A DNA stretch of 64,000 nucleotides. It comes from Flectonema sp. DT1601. Its lineage: Eukaryota; Euglenozoa; Diplonemea; Diplonemida; Diplonemidae. The notes under the pieces are model-generated. The model made no database searches. It worked only from the letters and a program-made list of their open reading frames with translations, and was not told where the DNA came from. Positions 1 through 14,670 of the stretch are shown one piece after another. Positions within the stretch are counted from its first letter, which is position 1. Each line of letters starts with the position of its first letter. The position numbers and the translations under genes were made by a program. The stretch lies in NCBI GenBank assembly GCA_964019425.1, contig OZ025858.1:310001-374000 (forward strand), written 5' to 3'.

Positions 1-71
1 CTGGACACTTCAAACAGAAGTTCCAGGAGCTTCTTGAACAGCAGAAGAACGCTCAGTTCCCAGGAAAGTAA
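1..71 (+). CDS. C-terminal end of an unidentified gene (partial)
   Basis: Only the last 22 codons are in the window, reading GHFKQKFQELLEQQKNAQ and then FPGK before TAA at 69-71. The frame starts at base 3. Codon choice (GGA, AAG, CAG, CTT) resembles the HSP90 gene further right more than the A-ending codons of most neighbours, which may mean a well-expressed gene. The tail is Gln/Lys-rich and amphipathic. I do not recognise the family from so short a piece. Confidence 0.55.
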   Translation, partial: GHFKQKFQELLEQQKNAQFPGK

Positions 72-544
72 AATCACATGCTGAGACTAGCATACTTATT
101 AAAAAAAAAGAAAAAGAAAAAGAAACAATAAAGCGCACTTCCCCCTATCCCCAGTTAATTATTTCACGCAAAGAAGAAGAAAAGTAATTATTATTCTAAT
201 CCCTAAGTGTAAGTCCTCAAAAAAAAAAAAAAAAAAAAAGTTTTAAAAAAAAAAAGTATTAATTTTCTATTCCCCTAATCTAGAAGACGTAGATTACTAG
301 CTGATGGATAGGTCCCACTGCAGACCAGCCATCATGTTAGTAGCTCTACTTCATTTTTTATTTTGTGTTCTAAAAATAAATATCTGTCAAATTTTTAATA
401 AATTCGTCTCTGGTAGTAGATGTTTGTTTCCCTACAGACATTGTTTGTGAAGAGAGATGCGAATTATTATTTTTTATAACTCAATGGTGAAAAATAAATA
501 ATATGATTTTTCTCTCAGGTGCTTTGGAACACAAGCATCACAAT
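72..544. other. Intergenic/UTR stretch with poly-A runs
   Basis: Between the upstream stop codon and the CFAP44 start. It holds A-rich runs near 100-130 and 219-256, AATAAA-like motifs near 127 and 378, and no convincing ORF. Bases 507-516 look like a splice acceptor (TTTCTCTCAG), so the CFAP44 leader may be spliced. Confidence 0.5.
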
Positions 545-3500
545 ATGACGAAGAAAGAGTCGAAGAAGCCGGAAGTTGAAGCGGAACCTCGATTCTCGTC
601 GGAAGAGTATGTGGGTACAATTATGAATTGTTTTAGTTGTGATTTTACAAGGCTTTCGAATATCCATGTGTTGGATGATTTCACTATCCTGACTGCTACT
701 GGTAATTTAGTTTTAAAAATTGAAATTGAAACTAAAAAAGTTGAATGGATTTTAGGAAAAGACGGAGGCGGGATTGGTGCCATCTGCGTCCATCCAACTC
801 GCGAATACTTTGCAGTTGCTGAAAAGATCGGAGCTCAGTCAGGAGCAACAGCAAAGCCGCACGTTTATATCTACAACAACCAAAAAGAACTTTATAAAAC
901 TTTAAACAATGGTACTGAATGTATGTACACCGCTTGTAATTTTTCAAGTTCTGGAGACAAGCTGGCAACAGTTGGAGGACACCCTGACTACATGCTCACT
1001 GTATGGAATTGGAAAGAAGAATGTGTCATTTTACGATTTAAAGCTTGGGGTAGTGAAGTGTTCAGAGTCACATTTAATTCCAACGACGACGGTTTTCTAA
1101 CAACCAGTGGAATCGGTCACATAAAATTTTGGGAGATGGCAAAGACGTTTACTGGACTAAAGCTTCAAGGAGCTATTGGTAAGTTCGGTAAGGTTGACAT
1201 CCAGGACCTTATGGGTTACGTAGAATTACCTGATGGAAAAGTTTTATCTGGTTCACAGACTGGATCACTTTTAATGTGGGAAGCTAATTTATTAAAAGTT
1301 GAAATTATGAACAAAGACGGAGAAGCCTGTCACAACGGACCAGTCGAAGTTATTATTTTATTAGAAGAAATCATTGATGACAATACTCAAAGAGTATTTC
1401 TATCAGCTGGTAACGATGGTTATATGAGATACTGGAGATTTTGTGACATTGATATGGCTGACACTACCGACACACGAGACTGGGCTGAAATCGAATGCAT
1501 TAAAGAGGTTCTTATCGACCCCGATTGCTGTATTCGATCTCTTGCAAGAACAAAGACTCACTGGATAGTACAAGATGCGAATGGGAAATATTGGAAATCA
1601 GAAATGCTCTCTCTATCAGAAATCTTGGAACCCACCGATCCCGACGCTTCTATAACTGTGAAGGTAGCCAGCACTCAATTACTGAGTCTGCACGCTGGTG
1701 CTATTACTTGTGTTGAAGCGTCACACAATGAATATTGCTGTGCGACTGGTGGAGCAGATGGAACTCTGCGTCTTTGGTCGTTTCTATACAAAAAAGAAAT
1801 ATACTGCAGTCGATATTCATCAGGCTTTAGTGTCCTTCATTGGATACCTCTTTCACATGATAAGAGTGGTACACTTCTAGTAGCTGGATTCTCTTGTGGT
1901 ATTGTTAGAGTTATAAAGAAAACGATGACTGAATTCGTATTATGTTCGGTATGGAAGCCTCACACTTGTCAAGTAACTTCATTATCATTTAATAAAAGTT
2001 ATGAATGGGCAGCAACAACGTCACAAGACGGATCAATATTCTTCTTTAAAATAAAAGACATCGCATCTTCATGGATTCCTATTGGTGAGTCAAAGCTCTC
2101 TGCTGTCGGAAAATGTTCATACTGGGAAGGGGATGACGTAATAATTGGTCTTGAGGATGGTAAGGTTATTTCTGTACCAAAACCTGACCCGTCAACTATC
2201 AATCCAGAGATTACTTTTATCTTTAAATGTACTGAAAATCAACTACAGTACAGACAAAGACCAAAGCCACCTGAGAAACCAACAAAGAAAAGAGACCTAA
2301 CTGAAGAAGAAGATCTTAATGAAGACGAAGAAGAAGAAGAAGACGAAGATGACTATCTCGAAGAAGAAGTTGAGGAAGCTGGTTCAGTTGCTATCAACGC
2401 GATTCTCAGGATGCCTCAATCTCTCGGTAAAACATTAGTAGTTGCAATGGATACTGAAGAGTACAGCTATACATATGCTGGTGTTAGTTGGCCACAAGAA
2501 GGTTTAGAAATAACACCTGAGGATCCAATTCTAAATATTTCACATTACAACACGGTAGTTAATCGATTAAAACTATCACCAAAAGGAACATACTTAATCC
2601 TTGGATGTGGAAGGGGTACTGTCATGTTACGTGATGCAGCTGGTCTTAAGAAATGTTGGCATCTTAACTTGGGTCACGATGGACGTACTGAATCACGTCA
2701 AAGTGGAGCCTGCCTTCCAGGAACTATTTTGGGAGTTTCGATGTCGTTTGATGAATCGATTTTGATGAGTGTGAGTGAAGATGGATCGTTCTTAACGTAT
2801 TCACTAACTGATATACCAGATGCACCTTCTCCACCTGTAGCTGCTCCTCTTGACATCAGCGGTTGGGAAAAAGCCACCAAATCAATTGCTGACGCACCTG
2901 CTGAAGCATTGTCAATTCAGGAAATGAAGGTTTGTATTGATGTACCGTTACTGTTGTTTGTATTTCATACAATAGCTGTTCTTTGTAGTAGAATATTCAA
3001 AAAAAAAAAAAAAAACAGAATAAAGAAGACAAGGATCGTGCACATGAGGCAGCTCAGCGTAAGAAACTCACACTGAGGTATGCAAACCAACAGGAACACT
3101 GATGCTTCATGAGTGGTGTTCTTTTTATGTGTTTACTCCTTTGGGTGATCTACAATAATGAAAAAACAAAACAGTGAAAAAGTCAAAGAACTCCAGTCAG
3201 AATACCAAGTCATTGTAACGGCAAACGCGGAGGCACCTCCCGGTAAGCAAATCACAAAGGACGAATTAGAGCTGGATCCTGAAATTACACAACTCCTACA
3301 TGGCGAGAACGAGAGAAAGATTCAAGAAGTATGTAGTCACTCTGGTGGTGAATGCCATTCTTCATCAATAAACACAAGACCGTCTTATTAACGAACAACA
3401 GGTTACCAAAAAATGGGCTTGGGAAACCGCAAAAGCGGATCTCACGAAATCTAAACTTGAAGCCACCTTCATTGATTGCCTTAAAGTAGATCGCATTATA

Positions 3501-6116
3501 TTGAATGCTTTTGCGAGTGGGAAGTATGTTTCTTTATTGTTGATGTACTTTTAATTAACAAAACAAAGTAAGGAACTCACTCCCTACCACAACCAAAACA
3601 GGTGCGTATCCTCTTTCAGAACACCAGAGCTTACGACTTCTCAAAAGGATAAAATAGGAATGGTTCACAGTTTAATTATGAATGAAAATCAGCGGAGGAT
3701 GAACGCAAATGCAGAGGCACAAGCACAGCGCTCACCGGTATCAGAAAACGCTGATGGAGAAGACGTAGGAGTTCCCGGAGAAGAAACCATTACAACACTT
3801 CCGGCAGCAGCGTTAAGTATTGCTGAAGGTAACGACACCATCACTTCAGTAGACGCTGGTTCACCAAGAAAATCAAAGAAAGAAGAGAAAACCCACGTCA
3901 AATCCCAACTTGAAAAAGCTGAAGAGAGAAAACGCCAACGAATGGAACGCAAAATGCTTTACAATCAACTCCTTGAAAAGAAGCCATCAGCTGATCAAGA
4001 GGACCCAAAAGACTTACAGCAAATTCAAAAAGCTGAACGCAACATGGGCGACAAAAAACTGAAAACAGATCCCAACTACATCGTAAAGGAAACAGAACGA
4101 GTTACTGCTGAACGTAAAGAACGTCAATTAATATTACTTGAGGAGAGTATCAACACTCTCAGACTTGATTTTAATGAGAGATTCGTAGCAATGCGAGACC
4201 TTAAAGAAAGACTAATCTCAAATATAAACAGAGATCTTAAAAAGATTGAAGAAATCGATGCGAGACTTAAAGTTGACGACAAGTCTGAAAAGTATTCAAT
4301 GAAAGATGAAGAGATGCCTGACAAAGCAAGACAGGTCCCTCCAACAAAAGCAATACTCTCACAGTTTCAGAAGGACTGTGCTAAGGCTAAGAGAAAAGCA
4401 GAGCGGGAAGCAAAAGCAAAGTCTGGATTTGGAGGTGATCTCGGTGGCGATGATGATGAAGAAGATGATTTCGAACCTGCCCAAGACGAAGTAGATCGAA
4501 TTGCACAGGCTCGTAAAGCTAGTCTCCGTTCCCACAATAGAAGAGAGTCTCACACCATCACTGCTGAAATGAGAATAAATTTGGAATTAAAAACTCGCTT
4601 GGAAAAACTTCCAAAATCATCCCTCGAACTCGAAGAAGAAGCTGTCACTCGTAATCAACTAATGTTCGAAAAGGCAAAACTACAGCGAAAGATCAACAAA
4701 ACCATCACCACCTTCGACGACGCACTTGACGAACTCCGACGTGAAAAGTTTAAATTAGAAGGAGACTTAAAGATGGCGGACATGAGAATACTTTTATTAT
4801 TTAGAGAACTCGTCCTTCTCAGAGAATTCAAAAAGAAGGACATGGTACTTACCAAAAGACTTGACGATCACAGAAACGAAAAGTTAGAAGTAAACAGGAA
4901 AACGAACGACTGCCAAGAGAGACTTGCTGAGAAAAAAGATGAAATAAAACGACTCTTAGACCGAGAGCAGGAGATTTTAACTGACATGCTGCAGTTGTTG
5001 ACTGGATTAGCACCGGCAATGAAAGACCAGCTGATGAGAATATTTAGAAAAAGAGTTCGACGCAAAGTTCAAAAAGGCGAAGAAGAATCTGAAGAATCGT
5101 CCTCCGACGACTGGACCAGCGATGAGGACGAAGACGAGCAACAAGAAGAAGAAGACATCTGCCCAGAAGGATGCGATGAGGAAGTATACCAATCTGTTCT
5201 AGATCTTAGGACCCGTCGTCTAGACCAAGAAGATATCGTCGCTGAGTTTCAGAGATCGATGGAACACTTAAAACGTGAGAACGAATCTCTTTCTAAAGGA
5301 GAGCGAGCAACGAATCAAAAACTCCTTCAAGTTGAGAAGGAAATTCAAACGTTTCAAACTGAAAAACAACAAAAGCTAAACCAACTGGAGACCTCAGTTA
5401 TATTAAAGTTATCCCAAGTACAGGCTCTCAATGAGGAGTCTAAACTACCATCAGATCAAATTGATTTAATCATATTCACAAATAGTGGAATGAGAGACTT
5501 GTGTAACAGAATAATTCAACTGCAAACTGATAAAAAAGTTCTGAACAAAGAACACAACGAATACAAACGAACTCACCTTCAACTACTAAGAGAGAAGAGA
5601 GGTACTGAATCTCGAGTTAAGGAATGGGAACAGAAAGTTTACGAAGTTCAATTGTTGAAATTTGGTCAGCGAGTTGACTTAGAATCCTTAGAGGATGTCA
5701 GCGTTGATCGTCAAACAGAAGAATTAAAAGAAAAACTCCGCCAAGAAGAAATTCACTGGGAACGTGCGATGAGGATTCAAGTACAGGCTCTAAAGAAATA
5801 TAAAGAACATCAGCAGCAGGTTATTTCTACTAATTCTCAACTTCTTCGCGATCTCGCAGAGCTACGACAAGAACAGCAACGTCTTGAAGAACAACTAAAC
5901 GTCTCTCAAAGTAAAATCTTAACTCGAATGGCTGGAGGTTCTCGCGTAGCCACAAGCGCTGATCGTTCAAACCTTAAAGATCTCGTGGTGATGCAACAAA
6001 GAGAGATCGACACACTAAAATCTGAAATTGCGATGCTTCGCCGAAAAGGAGGACACGTCTACACTCCAGTGGTCAGTAAAGTTGTGGCCACTGATCCAAA
6101 TGCCAAAACTGGTTAA
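545..6116 (+). CDS. CFAP44: CFAP44-like WD-repeat axonemal protein (5 exons, about 1744 aa)
   Basis: Cilia- and flagella-associated protein of the CFAP43/CFAP44 family, which in other flagellates forms the tether complex holding an inner dynein arm to the axonemal doublet. Exons are 545-2929, 3019-3077, 3175-3328, 3402-3523 and 3602-6116; all junctions are GT-AG and the phases add up to 1745 codons. Residues 1 to about 800 are WD/beta-propeller repeats (for example GADGTLRLWSF, TTSQDGSIFFF), broken by an acidic Glu/Asp insert near residues 590-620. The middle carries the family block KVKELQSEYQ...DELELDPE and the SFRTP...VHSLI block. The rest is highly charged coiled coil with a second acidic insert (SEESSSDDW). 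The start at 545 is preferred over an in-frame ATG at 503, because 503-516 looks like the end of a leader intron. Length and domain order fit the family. Confidence 0.88.
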
Positions 6117-6513
6117 TTTTGTTTTGTTATAATTCCTTCGCATTATTATTGCACACAACTCGATGAACACTTTATCATCTAAAAAAAAAACACAATAATA
6201 CTATCGCTCATATATTTAAGTTGGTTGGGTTTTGTGGCTTTTATCGGTATTTTATATTGTTTTTTTATACACTACCTGAAAGAGAGACGATTCCCGCTGA
6301 CTACCACCTCCACATTTAGTTGTTAATACTTAAAAAACCTCACTCGCTACAATTAAATTATTATTTGGTTTATCTGGAAGTTACTTTTTTCATAATGATT
6401 GGTATTTTTTTTACCGTTCAAATTTTGACTTTTTGTTTTTATTATAATTACTTTTTCTTAACCCCCTTCCTTGTTTTTTTTTTATTAAAGTAAAAATACA
6501 CAACACAACAAAA
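6117..6513. other. AT-rich spacer between CFAP44 and the RRM gene
   Basis: About 400 bases of 3' and 5' UTR. It is strongly T-rich near 6250-6270, 6380-6430 and 6473-6487. I see no ORF or RNA gene in it. Confidence 0.5.
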
Positions 6514-7473
6514 ATGAATTTAGACCTTTCATGGAGGGATATCTACGTTGGAAATTTAAGTAGTGCGGCTACAGATGAGGAATTAGAGAATGTGTTTGGA
6601 GAGTACGGTGAAATCTTATCTATTTATAATCAATACCAAAGAGGGTTTGCCTTTATCAGATATGAAGACCCTCAAGCGGTATTGTCAATACTACACAAAC
6701 CTGTAATCACAATGTTTGGAGCTCCTCTTCGGGTTGACCACGCCTTTAAAAGACGAGTTCCAAAAGAAGTAGTGAGCGGACTCCTCAGAGAAAGAGAAAG
6801 CAAACAGAGATTCTCTGACCGAAATGAAAAAACGCTCGTTGAGTACGAAGTCTCTGATGAATATCTGCAAAAACAGAAAAACCGTCAAGCAGCCAGAGAA
6901 CAGAAAATAAAAGAATTAGAAAGTCTGGGTTGTATTTCAAAGTCCTTCGACTTCGATGAGGAACTCCCAAGCGAACCATCAGAACCACCTAAAGAACTAC
7001 ATGACATTATAGGAGAAGAAGCGATGCCAGTTATTACAAAGAGAACTGCTAAAGATCAAAACACTGGCACCTTCACATACAACGAACCAACACGTGGAGT
7101 TGAAGTTGAATTTCAAGGTTTGGGAAACGGTGTTTGCTATTCTGTGGGAGGGGTTAAAAAGCCACGTTTTGAAAAGGTGTGTTCCTGAATACATAAAGTT
7201 TGTTGAAGGCTCTCTTTTCTTAACAATTGTAATAACACAAAACAGGCGTCTTTTGAAGAAGACGAAGAAGGTCCATTTATCGACTTCGAGGAATTAGATA
7301 CGTCTCTCAGCCTTCCTTCTAAGGAATTAATTCCACAAATAGCAGCGTTCTTCAGTAACAATGGAGTACTTCACAACGTAGAACAAAGTGAAGCTAAACC
7401 TCCGCAAGGAGTCAAAACTGCTACCAGCAGTGTTCCAGCAGGAAGGGGAAGGGGACGGGGGAGAGGACAATAA
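6514..7473 (+). CDS. Single-RRM RNA-binding protein with RG-rich tail (2 exons, 296 aa)
   Basis: Exons 6514-7176 and 7246-7473 are joined by a 69-bp intron (GTGTGT...AAAACAG). Residues about 9-75 form an RNA-recognition motif with RNP2 IYVGNL and RNP1 RGFAFIRY. After it come a basic segment (HAFKRRVPKE), a charged helical stretch with many Glu/Lys/Gln, an acidic segment contributed by exon 2 (FEEDEEGPFIDFEE), and a short Gly-Arg tail (GRGRGRGRG) of the kind that binds RNA or is methylated by PRMTs. The layout loosely recalls splicing-associated RRM proteins such as the DBHS or SR groups, but it has a single RRM, so I give no symbol. The GT donor lies exactly after codon AAG, and the exon 2 frame is open to TAA. 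Confidence 0.8.
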
Positions 7474-7692
7474 GAATAACAACAACATGATTGTGAGTTG
7501 AGTATCGATCGCACTGAAGGAAGGTTACGATAAATTCCGTGTTAAAAAGTACAATCTTTTGTTTTGAAAAAGCAATCCTTTGGGAAAGGATCCCTTCTTT
7601 TATTTGAGTGCCAAAAGTCTAACCGTGGCGACTAATAGGGAAAACTTCACTACTGATGTTCTTTTCTTACTAATCAATTCTTCAAAACAGGG

Positions 7693-9393
7693 ATGTACTG
7701 CCCTCCCACAGCCCAGCGTAAATTAAATGATAGCATTCTGGGAAAGGGAAATTGGGATCCATTCAGAAACCAAACACAACCACAAAAACAGCTTCAAATA
7801 ATAAAACCAGCAGAACGAAAGTCAGCAAAAATAAAATTATACATAGAAAAGATACCAACTCCACCTCCAAAACAATGTAAGAAAACATCATCAAGAGAGA
7901 ACTTGTTGTGTCATAAAAGAGAATTAGGATCATTGCAAGAGCTTCAGACGGATGTAGAGACCCATCGTCGAGAAAATCAAATCTCAGAGAGTAGCGTCAG
8001 TTATTGTGGAAACCCGTTAGAGTCTCGAGCTCTTCATATTATTGAGAATTATCTAAAGTTGGATAGCGATTCAGACAATGTGGTAAAACTATTATTAAAT
8101 AGAATTGTTACCGTACTCGACATAGTCTTGCGACCCTTTCTATCAACGGAAGACATAATACTGGAATCCCTAACACAACATTCAATTTATGACGTCTCAG
8201 CAGAGCAGCGCATACGAGATGCTTTTGAACAATCAAACTTGAAAGTCATTGTGAAGGCAGCATCAACATGGCAGGAACCGTTCTATTCTAATAATGAAAT
8301 GATACCAACGAGAGATGTTTCTGAAATTGTTTTATTAACTCATGGTTGTGGTTGTGAGAGTGACTTAGCCCTTCGACTCTATCGTTCAGTTGGTAAATTT
8401 TTAGTAAAAGCTGCCAGAAAACATAAATACGAACTGGAATTAACTGTCGGAGAATGCCAACACAGATTCGATTCAAAGACTTTAGAGTTGAAAAAACTAA
8501 CTGCCGCGCTCACTGAGCGAAGCCGCTCACTTGGACTGCTTCGAACTGGAATGGCAAGTGAAGAATCAAAATTAGGTATCACACAAAGACAACTTGGTAT
8601 CATCTCTCATCTAACAACAACTACTGAAGCAATAGGAAGGGATCGATTACTTCCACATGAATGGAGTAGAGACGAGACGTTTCACTTGAGATCTAAGTAC
8701 ACCGTTCCAAAGTCAGCTAATGCTCTGCTGTATGCAACTGGTGATGAGTTACTTTACACTCATAAGGAAGTAACAATTATTGCAATCCTTCAATCAACTG
8801 CAGTAATCACAACTATTGGATATGATATTGACTACATGTTAACTGATGTTAATCATAATATGGGTAAGAGAGTTTCAACTGTTCTTCAAAGACTTGCTGT
8901 CAGTTGGGGAAATCTAATTGACACCCTCCTCCCTGAAGGAAGGCTTTGCCCCCAAACACTTGAAACCTCATTCTCTGTAAGCCACTTAACATTACGACTA
9001 TCAGCCGTTAAGTTTATTCTGTCGAATATGATAAGAGAACTGAAAGGTGAGAAACCTATTGAGGGTAACATTGTATCTCTTCGTACACTTGATAACTTCG
9101 ATGTAGAAGAACAGGAACGCAAACAGTCTCTCGGGTACATAATTGAGCAATGCAGATACTACGTATCAACTTACTGTTATGAAATACTTTGTATTTATAA
9201 TTGGATTGTAGCTATGCAGGCAATCACTGACATCGCTGTTCGGATTACTCCGGAAGAGAACAAAGTGAATCAAATCACAAAAGATGTTAACAATCTAATC
9301 AATGAGACTGAGAGAGAAGGTAGTTTACTTAACCAAGCATCACTCTCATTAAGTTCTATTGTATCTCTGTGTAGTATTGATTTGTCATTGTGA
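7693..9393 (+). CDS. Unidentified 566-residue protein, mainly helical
   Basis: A single long ORF in the same orientation as its neighbours. The ATG at 7693 follows directly on an acceptor-like AAAACAG, so a leader intron is likely. The first 70 residues are basic and proline-containing (IPTPPPKQ). The rest alternates predicted helices with few charged runs, a heptad-like segment near residues 255-300 (LELKKLTAALTERSRSLG), and a C-terminal half rich in Ile, Thr and Leu. I find no catalytic motif, signal peptide or membrane helix. Codon use matches the neighbouring host genes, which supports it being real. A role beside CFAP44 in the flagellum is only a guess from position. Confidence 0.7.
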   Translation: MYCPPTAQRKLNDSILGKGNWDPFRNQTQPQKQLQIIKPAERKSAKIKLYIEKIPTPPPKQCKKTSSRENLLCHKRELGSLQELQTDVETHRRENQISESSVSYCGNPLESRALHIIENYLKLDSDSDNVVKLLLNRIVTVLDIVLRPFLSTEDIILESLTQHSIYDVSAEQRIRDAFEQSNLKVIVKAASTWQEPFYSNNEMIPTRDVSEIVLLTHGCGCESDLALRLYRSVGKFLVKAARKHKYELELTVGECQHRFDSKTLELKKLTAALTERSRSLGLLRTGMASEESKLGITQRQLGIISHLTTTTEAIGRDRLLPHEWSRDETFHLRSKYTVPKSANALLYATGDELLYTHKEVTIIAILQSTAVITTIGYDIDYMLTDVNHNMGKRVSTVLQRLAVSWGNLIDTLLPEGRLCPQTLETSFSVSHLTLRLSAVKFILSNMIRELKGEKPIEGNIVSLRTLDNFDVEEQERKQSLGYIIEQCRYYVSTYCYEILCIYNWIVAMQAITDIAVRITPEENKVNQITKDVNNLINETEREGSLLNQASLSLSSIVSLCSIDLSL

Positions 9394-9673
9394 AGGTGTC
9401 TTCATCATGATGTGTGGTTCTTGTTGTTATTTGTTTAAAGTTTATTTACACAGCTAAGTTGTAGAATACCGTGACTTCTTTTTTTTTAATGTATTCCTTC
9501 CATTTGCAGAAACTTTGTTTAAATATGCTTAGTGACACTTTACTTGAAGGCAGATAGCCTTTGGTGCTGTTAACTTACTGAACTGGGATTTCAGTGGTTG
9601 CTGTTCCTTATTTTTGTTAAAATAAAATCTCCCTTCTCATCATCAGGAATTTAGTAAATTAATTTCATCAAAA

Positions 9674-11785
9674 ATGTCTACCGAAACCTTCGCCTTCCAG
9701 GCTGAGATCAACCAGTTGATGAGTTTGATCATCAACACGTTCTACTCGAACAAAGAGATCTTCCTTCGTGAGTTGATCTCGAACTCTAGTGATGCTCTTG
9801 ACAAGATCCGTCACATGTCCCTTCTTGACAAGGAAGCCCTCGGAGAGGAGGAGAGACTTCACATCCAGATTGTTACCGACAAGGCGAACAAGACTTTGAC
9901 GATCACCGACACCGGAGTTGGTATGACTAAGGCCGACTTGGTGAACAACTTGGGAACGATCGCGAGATCAGGAACCAAGGCGTTCATGGAGGCCCTCGAG
10001 GCCGGAGCTGACATGTCGATGATTGGTCAGTTCGGAGTTGGATTCTACAGCGCGTACCTTGTTTCGGACAAGGTGAGCGTGATCTCAAAGAACAACGACG
10101 ACGAGGCGTACCTTTGGGAGTCTGCTGCCGGAGGAACCTTCACCGTGACCAAGGTTGACGACTGTGAGATGAAGAGAGGAACCCAGATCACCTGCCACTT
10201 GAAGGACGACCAGTTGGAGTACCTCGAGGAGAGAAGGATCAAGGACCTGGTGAAGAAGCACTCTGAGTTCATCGGATACGACATCGAGTTGGAGGTTGAG
10301 AAGACCAACGAGAAGGAAGTGACCGACGACGAGGAGGAGGACGAGGAGGAAGAGAAGAAGGACGAGGAGAAGAAGGAAGGAGAGGACGAGCCAAAGGTTG
10401 AGGAAGTAAAGGAAGGTGATGAGAAGAAGAAGAAGACCAAGAAGGTGAAGGAGGTAACCAAGGAGATGGAGAAGTTGAACAAGAACAAGCCACTCTGGAC
10501 TCGTGACCCTAAGGAGATCACCAAGGAGGAATACGGATCCTTCTACAAGGCGATCTCCAACGACTGGGAGGAGCACCTTGCCGTGAAGCACTTTGCCGTT
10601 GAAGGTCAGCTTGAGTTCCGTGCGATCTTGTTCGTTCCAAGAAGAGCACCATTCGACATGTTCGAGCCAAACAAGAAGAAGAACAACATCAAGTTGTACG
10701 TCAGAAGAGTGTTCATCATGGACAACTGTGAGGACCTCGTGCCTGAGTGGTTGACTTTCATCAGAGGAATCGTCGACTCTGAGGACTTGCCTTTGAACAT
10801 CTCCAGAGAGAACCTTCAGCAGAACAAGATCTTGAAGGTGATCAGAAAGAACATCGTGAAGAAGGGTCTCGAGATGTTCGAAGAGATCTCTGAGAACAAG
10901 GAGGACTACGCCAAGTTCTACGAGCACTTCGGAAAGAACGTGAAGCTCGGAATCCACGAGGACTCGCAGAACAGAAAGAAGCTCGCTGAGTTCATGAGAT
11001 ACTACTCGACCAAGTCTGGAGAGGAGATGACCTCTTTGAAGGACTACGTGACCAGAATGAAGGAAGGACAGAAGGAGTTGTACTACATCACTGGTGAGTC
11101 GAAGGGTAAGATCGAGAACTCTCCGTTCATCGAGCAGTGCAAGAAGAGAGGATACGAAGTTCTCCTGATGACCGACCCGATCGACGAGTACGCGATGCAG
11201 CAGTTGAAGGAGTACGAGGACATGAAGTTCAGATGCGTGTCGAAGGAGGGTCTGACTTTCGAGGAGACTGAGGAGGAGAAGAAGCAGAAGGAAGAAGAGA
11301 AGGCTGCTTACGAGACCCTTTGCAAGACGATGAAGGACATCCTCGGAGACAAGGTTGAGAAGGTGATGCTTTCAGACAGATTGGCACAGGCTCCGTGCAT
11401 CTTGGTGACCTCTGAGTTCGGATGGTCTGCACACATGGAACAGATCATGAAGTCGCAGGCCCTCAGAGACAGCTCGACCTCATCTTACATGGTTTCGAAG
11501 AAGACGATGGAGATCAACCCATCTCACCCAATTGTGAAGACCTTGAAGGCGAAGGCCGACTCGGACTCCAACGACAAGACCGTGAAGGACTTGGTGCTCC
11601 TCCTCCACGAGACCTCTTTGTTGACCTCTGGATTCAGTCTTGACGACCCATCGAGCTACGCTGAGCGTATCCACAGAATGATCAAGCTTGGATTGAGCAT
11701 TGACGATGACGACGAGGAAGACGTTGCCGTCGAGGCCCCAGTTGAGGCTGATGAGGGAGACTCCAAGATGGAGGAAGTTGACTAA
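9674..11785 (+). CDS. HSP90: Cytosolic HSP90 chaperone (703 aa, intronless)
   Basis: ATP-dependent chaperone of the cytosol and nucleus. The N-terminal GHKL ATPase carries the adenine and metal site [15 protein letters not shown], the lid ARSGTKAF and [12 protein letters not shown] Glu/Asp/Lys-rich linker spans residues about 215-265, the middle domain has [12 protein letters not shown], and the protein ends in MEEVD, the docking peptide for TPR co-chaperones and the mark of the cytosolic form. Length (703) is normal. The gene has no intron and uses mostly GAG, AAG, GAC and ATC codons, unlike the GAA/AAA-rich neighbours. Such bias is known for very highly expressed genes. It also leaves long open frames on the opposite strand, which are shadows. 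Confidence 0.98.
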   Translation: MSTETFAFQAEINQLMSLIINTFYSNKEIFLRELISNSSDALDKIRHMSLLDKEALGEEERLHIQIVTDKANKTLTITDTGVGMTKADLVNNLGTIARSGTKAFMEALEAGADMSMIGQFGVGFYSAYLVSDKVSVISKNNDDEAYLWESAAGGTFTVTKVDDCEMKRGTQITCHLKDDQLEYLEERRIKDLVKKHSEFIGYDIELEVEKTNEKEVTDDEEEDEEEEKKDEEKKEGEDEPKVEEVKEGDEKKKKTKKVKEVTKEMEKLNKNKPLWTRDPKEITKEEYGSFYKAISNDWEEHLAVKHFAVEGQLEFRAILFVPRRAPFDMFEPNKKKNNIKLYVRRVFIMDNCEDLVPEWLTFIRGIVDSEDLPLNISRENLQQNKILKVIRKNIVKKGLEMFEEISENKEDYAKFYEHFGKNVKLGIHEDSQNRKKLAEFMRYYSTKSGEEMTSLKDYVTRMKEGQKELYYITGESKGKIENSPFIEQCKKRGYEVLLMTDPIDEYAMQQLKEYEDMKFRCVSKEGLTFEETEEEKKQKEEEKAAYETLCKTMKDILGDKVEKVMLSDRLAQAPCILVTSEFGWSAHMEQIMKSQALRDSSTSSYMVSKKTMEINPSHPIVKTLKAKADSDSNDKTVKDLVLLLHETSLLTSGFSLDDPSSYAERIHRMIKLGLSIDDDDEEDVAVEAPVEADEGDSKMEEVD

Positions 11786-12330
11786 AAGAATAGTTTTATC
11801 ATTAATGTGTGGAGTGGAAAGTAGTTTTTATTCATTCCCTCTCCTAAATAGTTTTTTAACGACGAATAACATTGAAAAGAAAAGAATTAATTAACAACCA
11901 TCATCTATTATTGATTATTTAAACGCCAAGGTACTGCAATCCCTTGCCCTGGTTCAGTAGCGTTCTTTAAAAAAAAAAATTCAGAAGGAAAAATTTAAAA
12001 AAAAAAACGAAAAAAAGAAGAAAACCTTGGATGAAAAATCTGCACAACACCAAGTTGTGAAGTTATTGATTTATTTATTATGCTGGAAAAAAAAAAAAAA
12101 AAGCAAAAAATAATAAGAAAAAAAGAAAGTTAATGGATTATGAAAGGGGAAAAAAAAAAAAAAAGCCTTTTTTCTTTATAGTAATATCGCAGTTAACCAC
12201 AAATCATTATATTCATTGTTTTTTCACAGTAGACGTTATACTCATTGTTTGTATTTGAAAAGAAAATCCATACGCAAAACGTAACGTTGATTAACAACTT
12301 TATTATATTCCGAAGTTTCAAAATAATAAA
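11786..12330. other. A-rich spacer downstream of HSP90
   Basis: 545 bases with five separate A-runs of 9-16 bases between 11968 and 12164, broken by G or T. A heat-shock element or terminator could not be made out. No ORF is supported. Confidence 0.5.
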
Positions 12331-12552
12331 ATGGGAAAAAAGAAAGATGTAAACTTTGCAGGCTCACCAGACGTTTACAGTTCAAGTGGTTATTACACTT
12401 TTAATGGAAAAGATTCCTGTGGCGTGGACAGCGAAACGCTGCAACAAGTGTGCAAATACACATTACACCCAACCGCACCCGGAGTAGATATGGTGTCAGA
12501 TACTGGGCTATCAGGGAATAAACCTTTACCGGACTTCTCGGGCTGTAAATAG
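12331..12552 (+). CDS. Small protein of 73 residues, unknown
   Basis: ORF with a good start context (AAAATGG) and a TAG stop, in the same orientation as its neighbours and at normal spacing. The product begins MGKKKDVNFAGSPDVYSSSG, holds three cysteines and several Gly/Ser turns, and has neither a signal peptide nor a membrane helix. It is short and tyrosine-containing like many microtubule inner proteins of cilia, but there is no diagnostic motif, so that is speculation. Chance occurrence cannot be excluded at this length. Confidence 0.5.
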   Translation: MGKKKDVNFAGSPDVYSSSGYYTFNGKDSCGVDSETLQQVCKYTLHPTAPGVDMVSDTGLSGNKPLPDFSGCK

Positions 12553-12803
12553 TCAGAAAAGATATATCTACAATTTTACACATTTGTTATCCTGAAAAGT
12601 AATGTTTAGCTGCTTGCTTATTCTCCACTATGGGAACCCTTAGTATGATAAGACTGTCAGGTGATATCCTTTTACACAATCTTTTACACTAATTGTTCCT
12701 AATATTTGGTTTTGGGTTGTCTTTGACGAAGTGTTTTTTTTCCAACTTTTTCGGAATAGCAGTTTAATTTTATTTTTATCTTCAGGTTGTATCACATCCT
12801 ACG

Positions 12804-14670
<1,867 letters not shown>

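Noticed and set aside
10085-10957. 290-residue minus-strand ORF
   Set aside because: Antisense shadow of HSP90 caused by its GAG/AAG/GAC codon bias.
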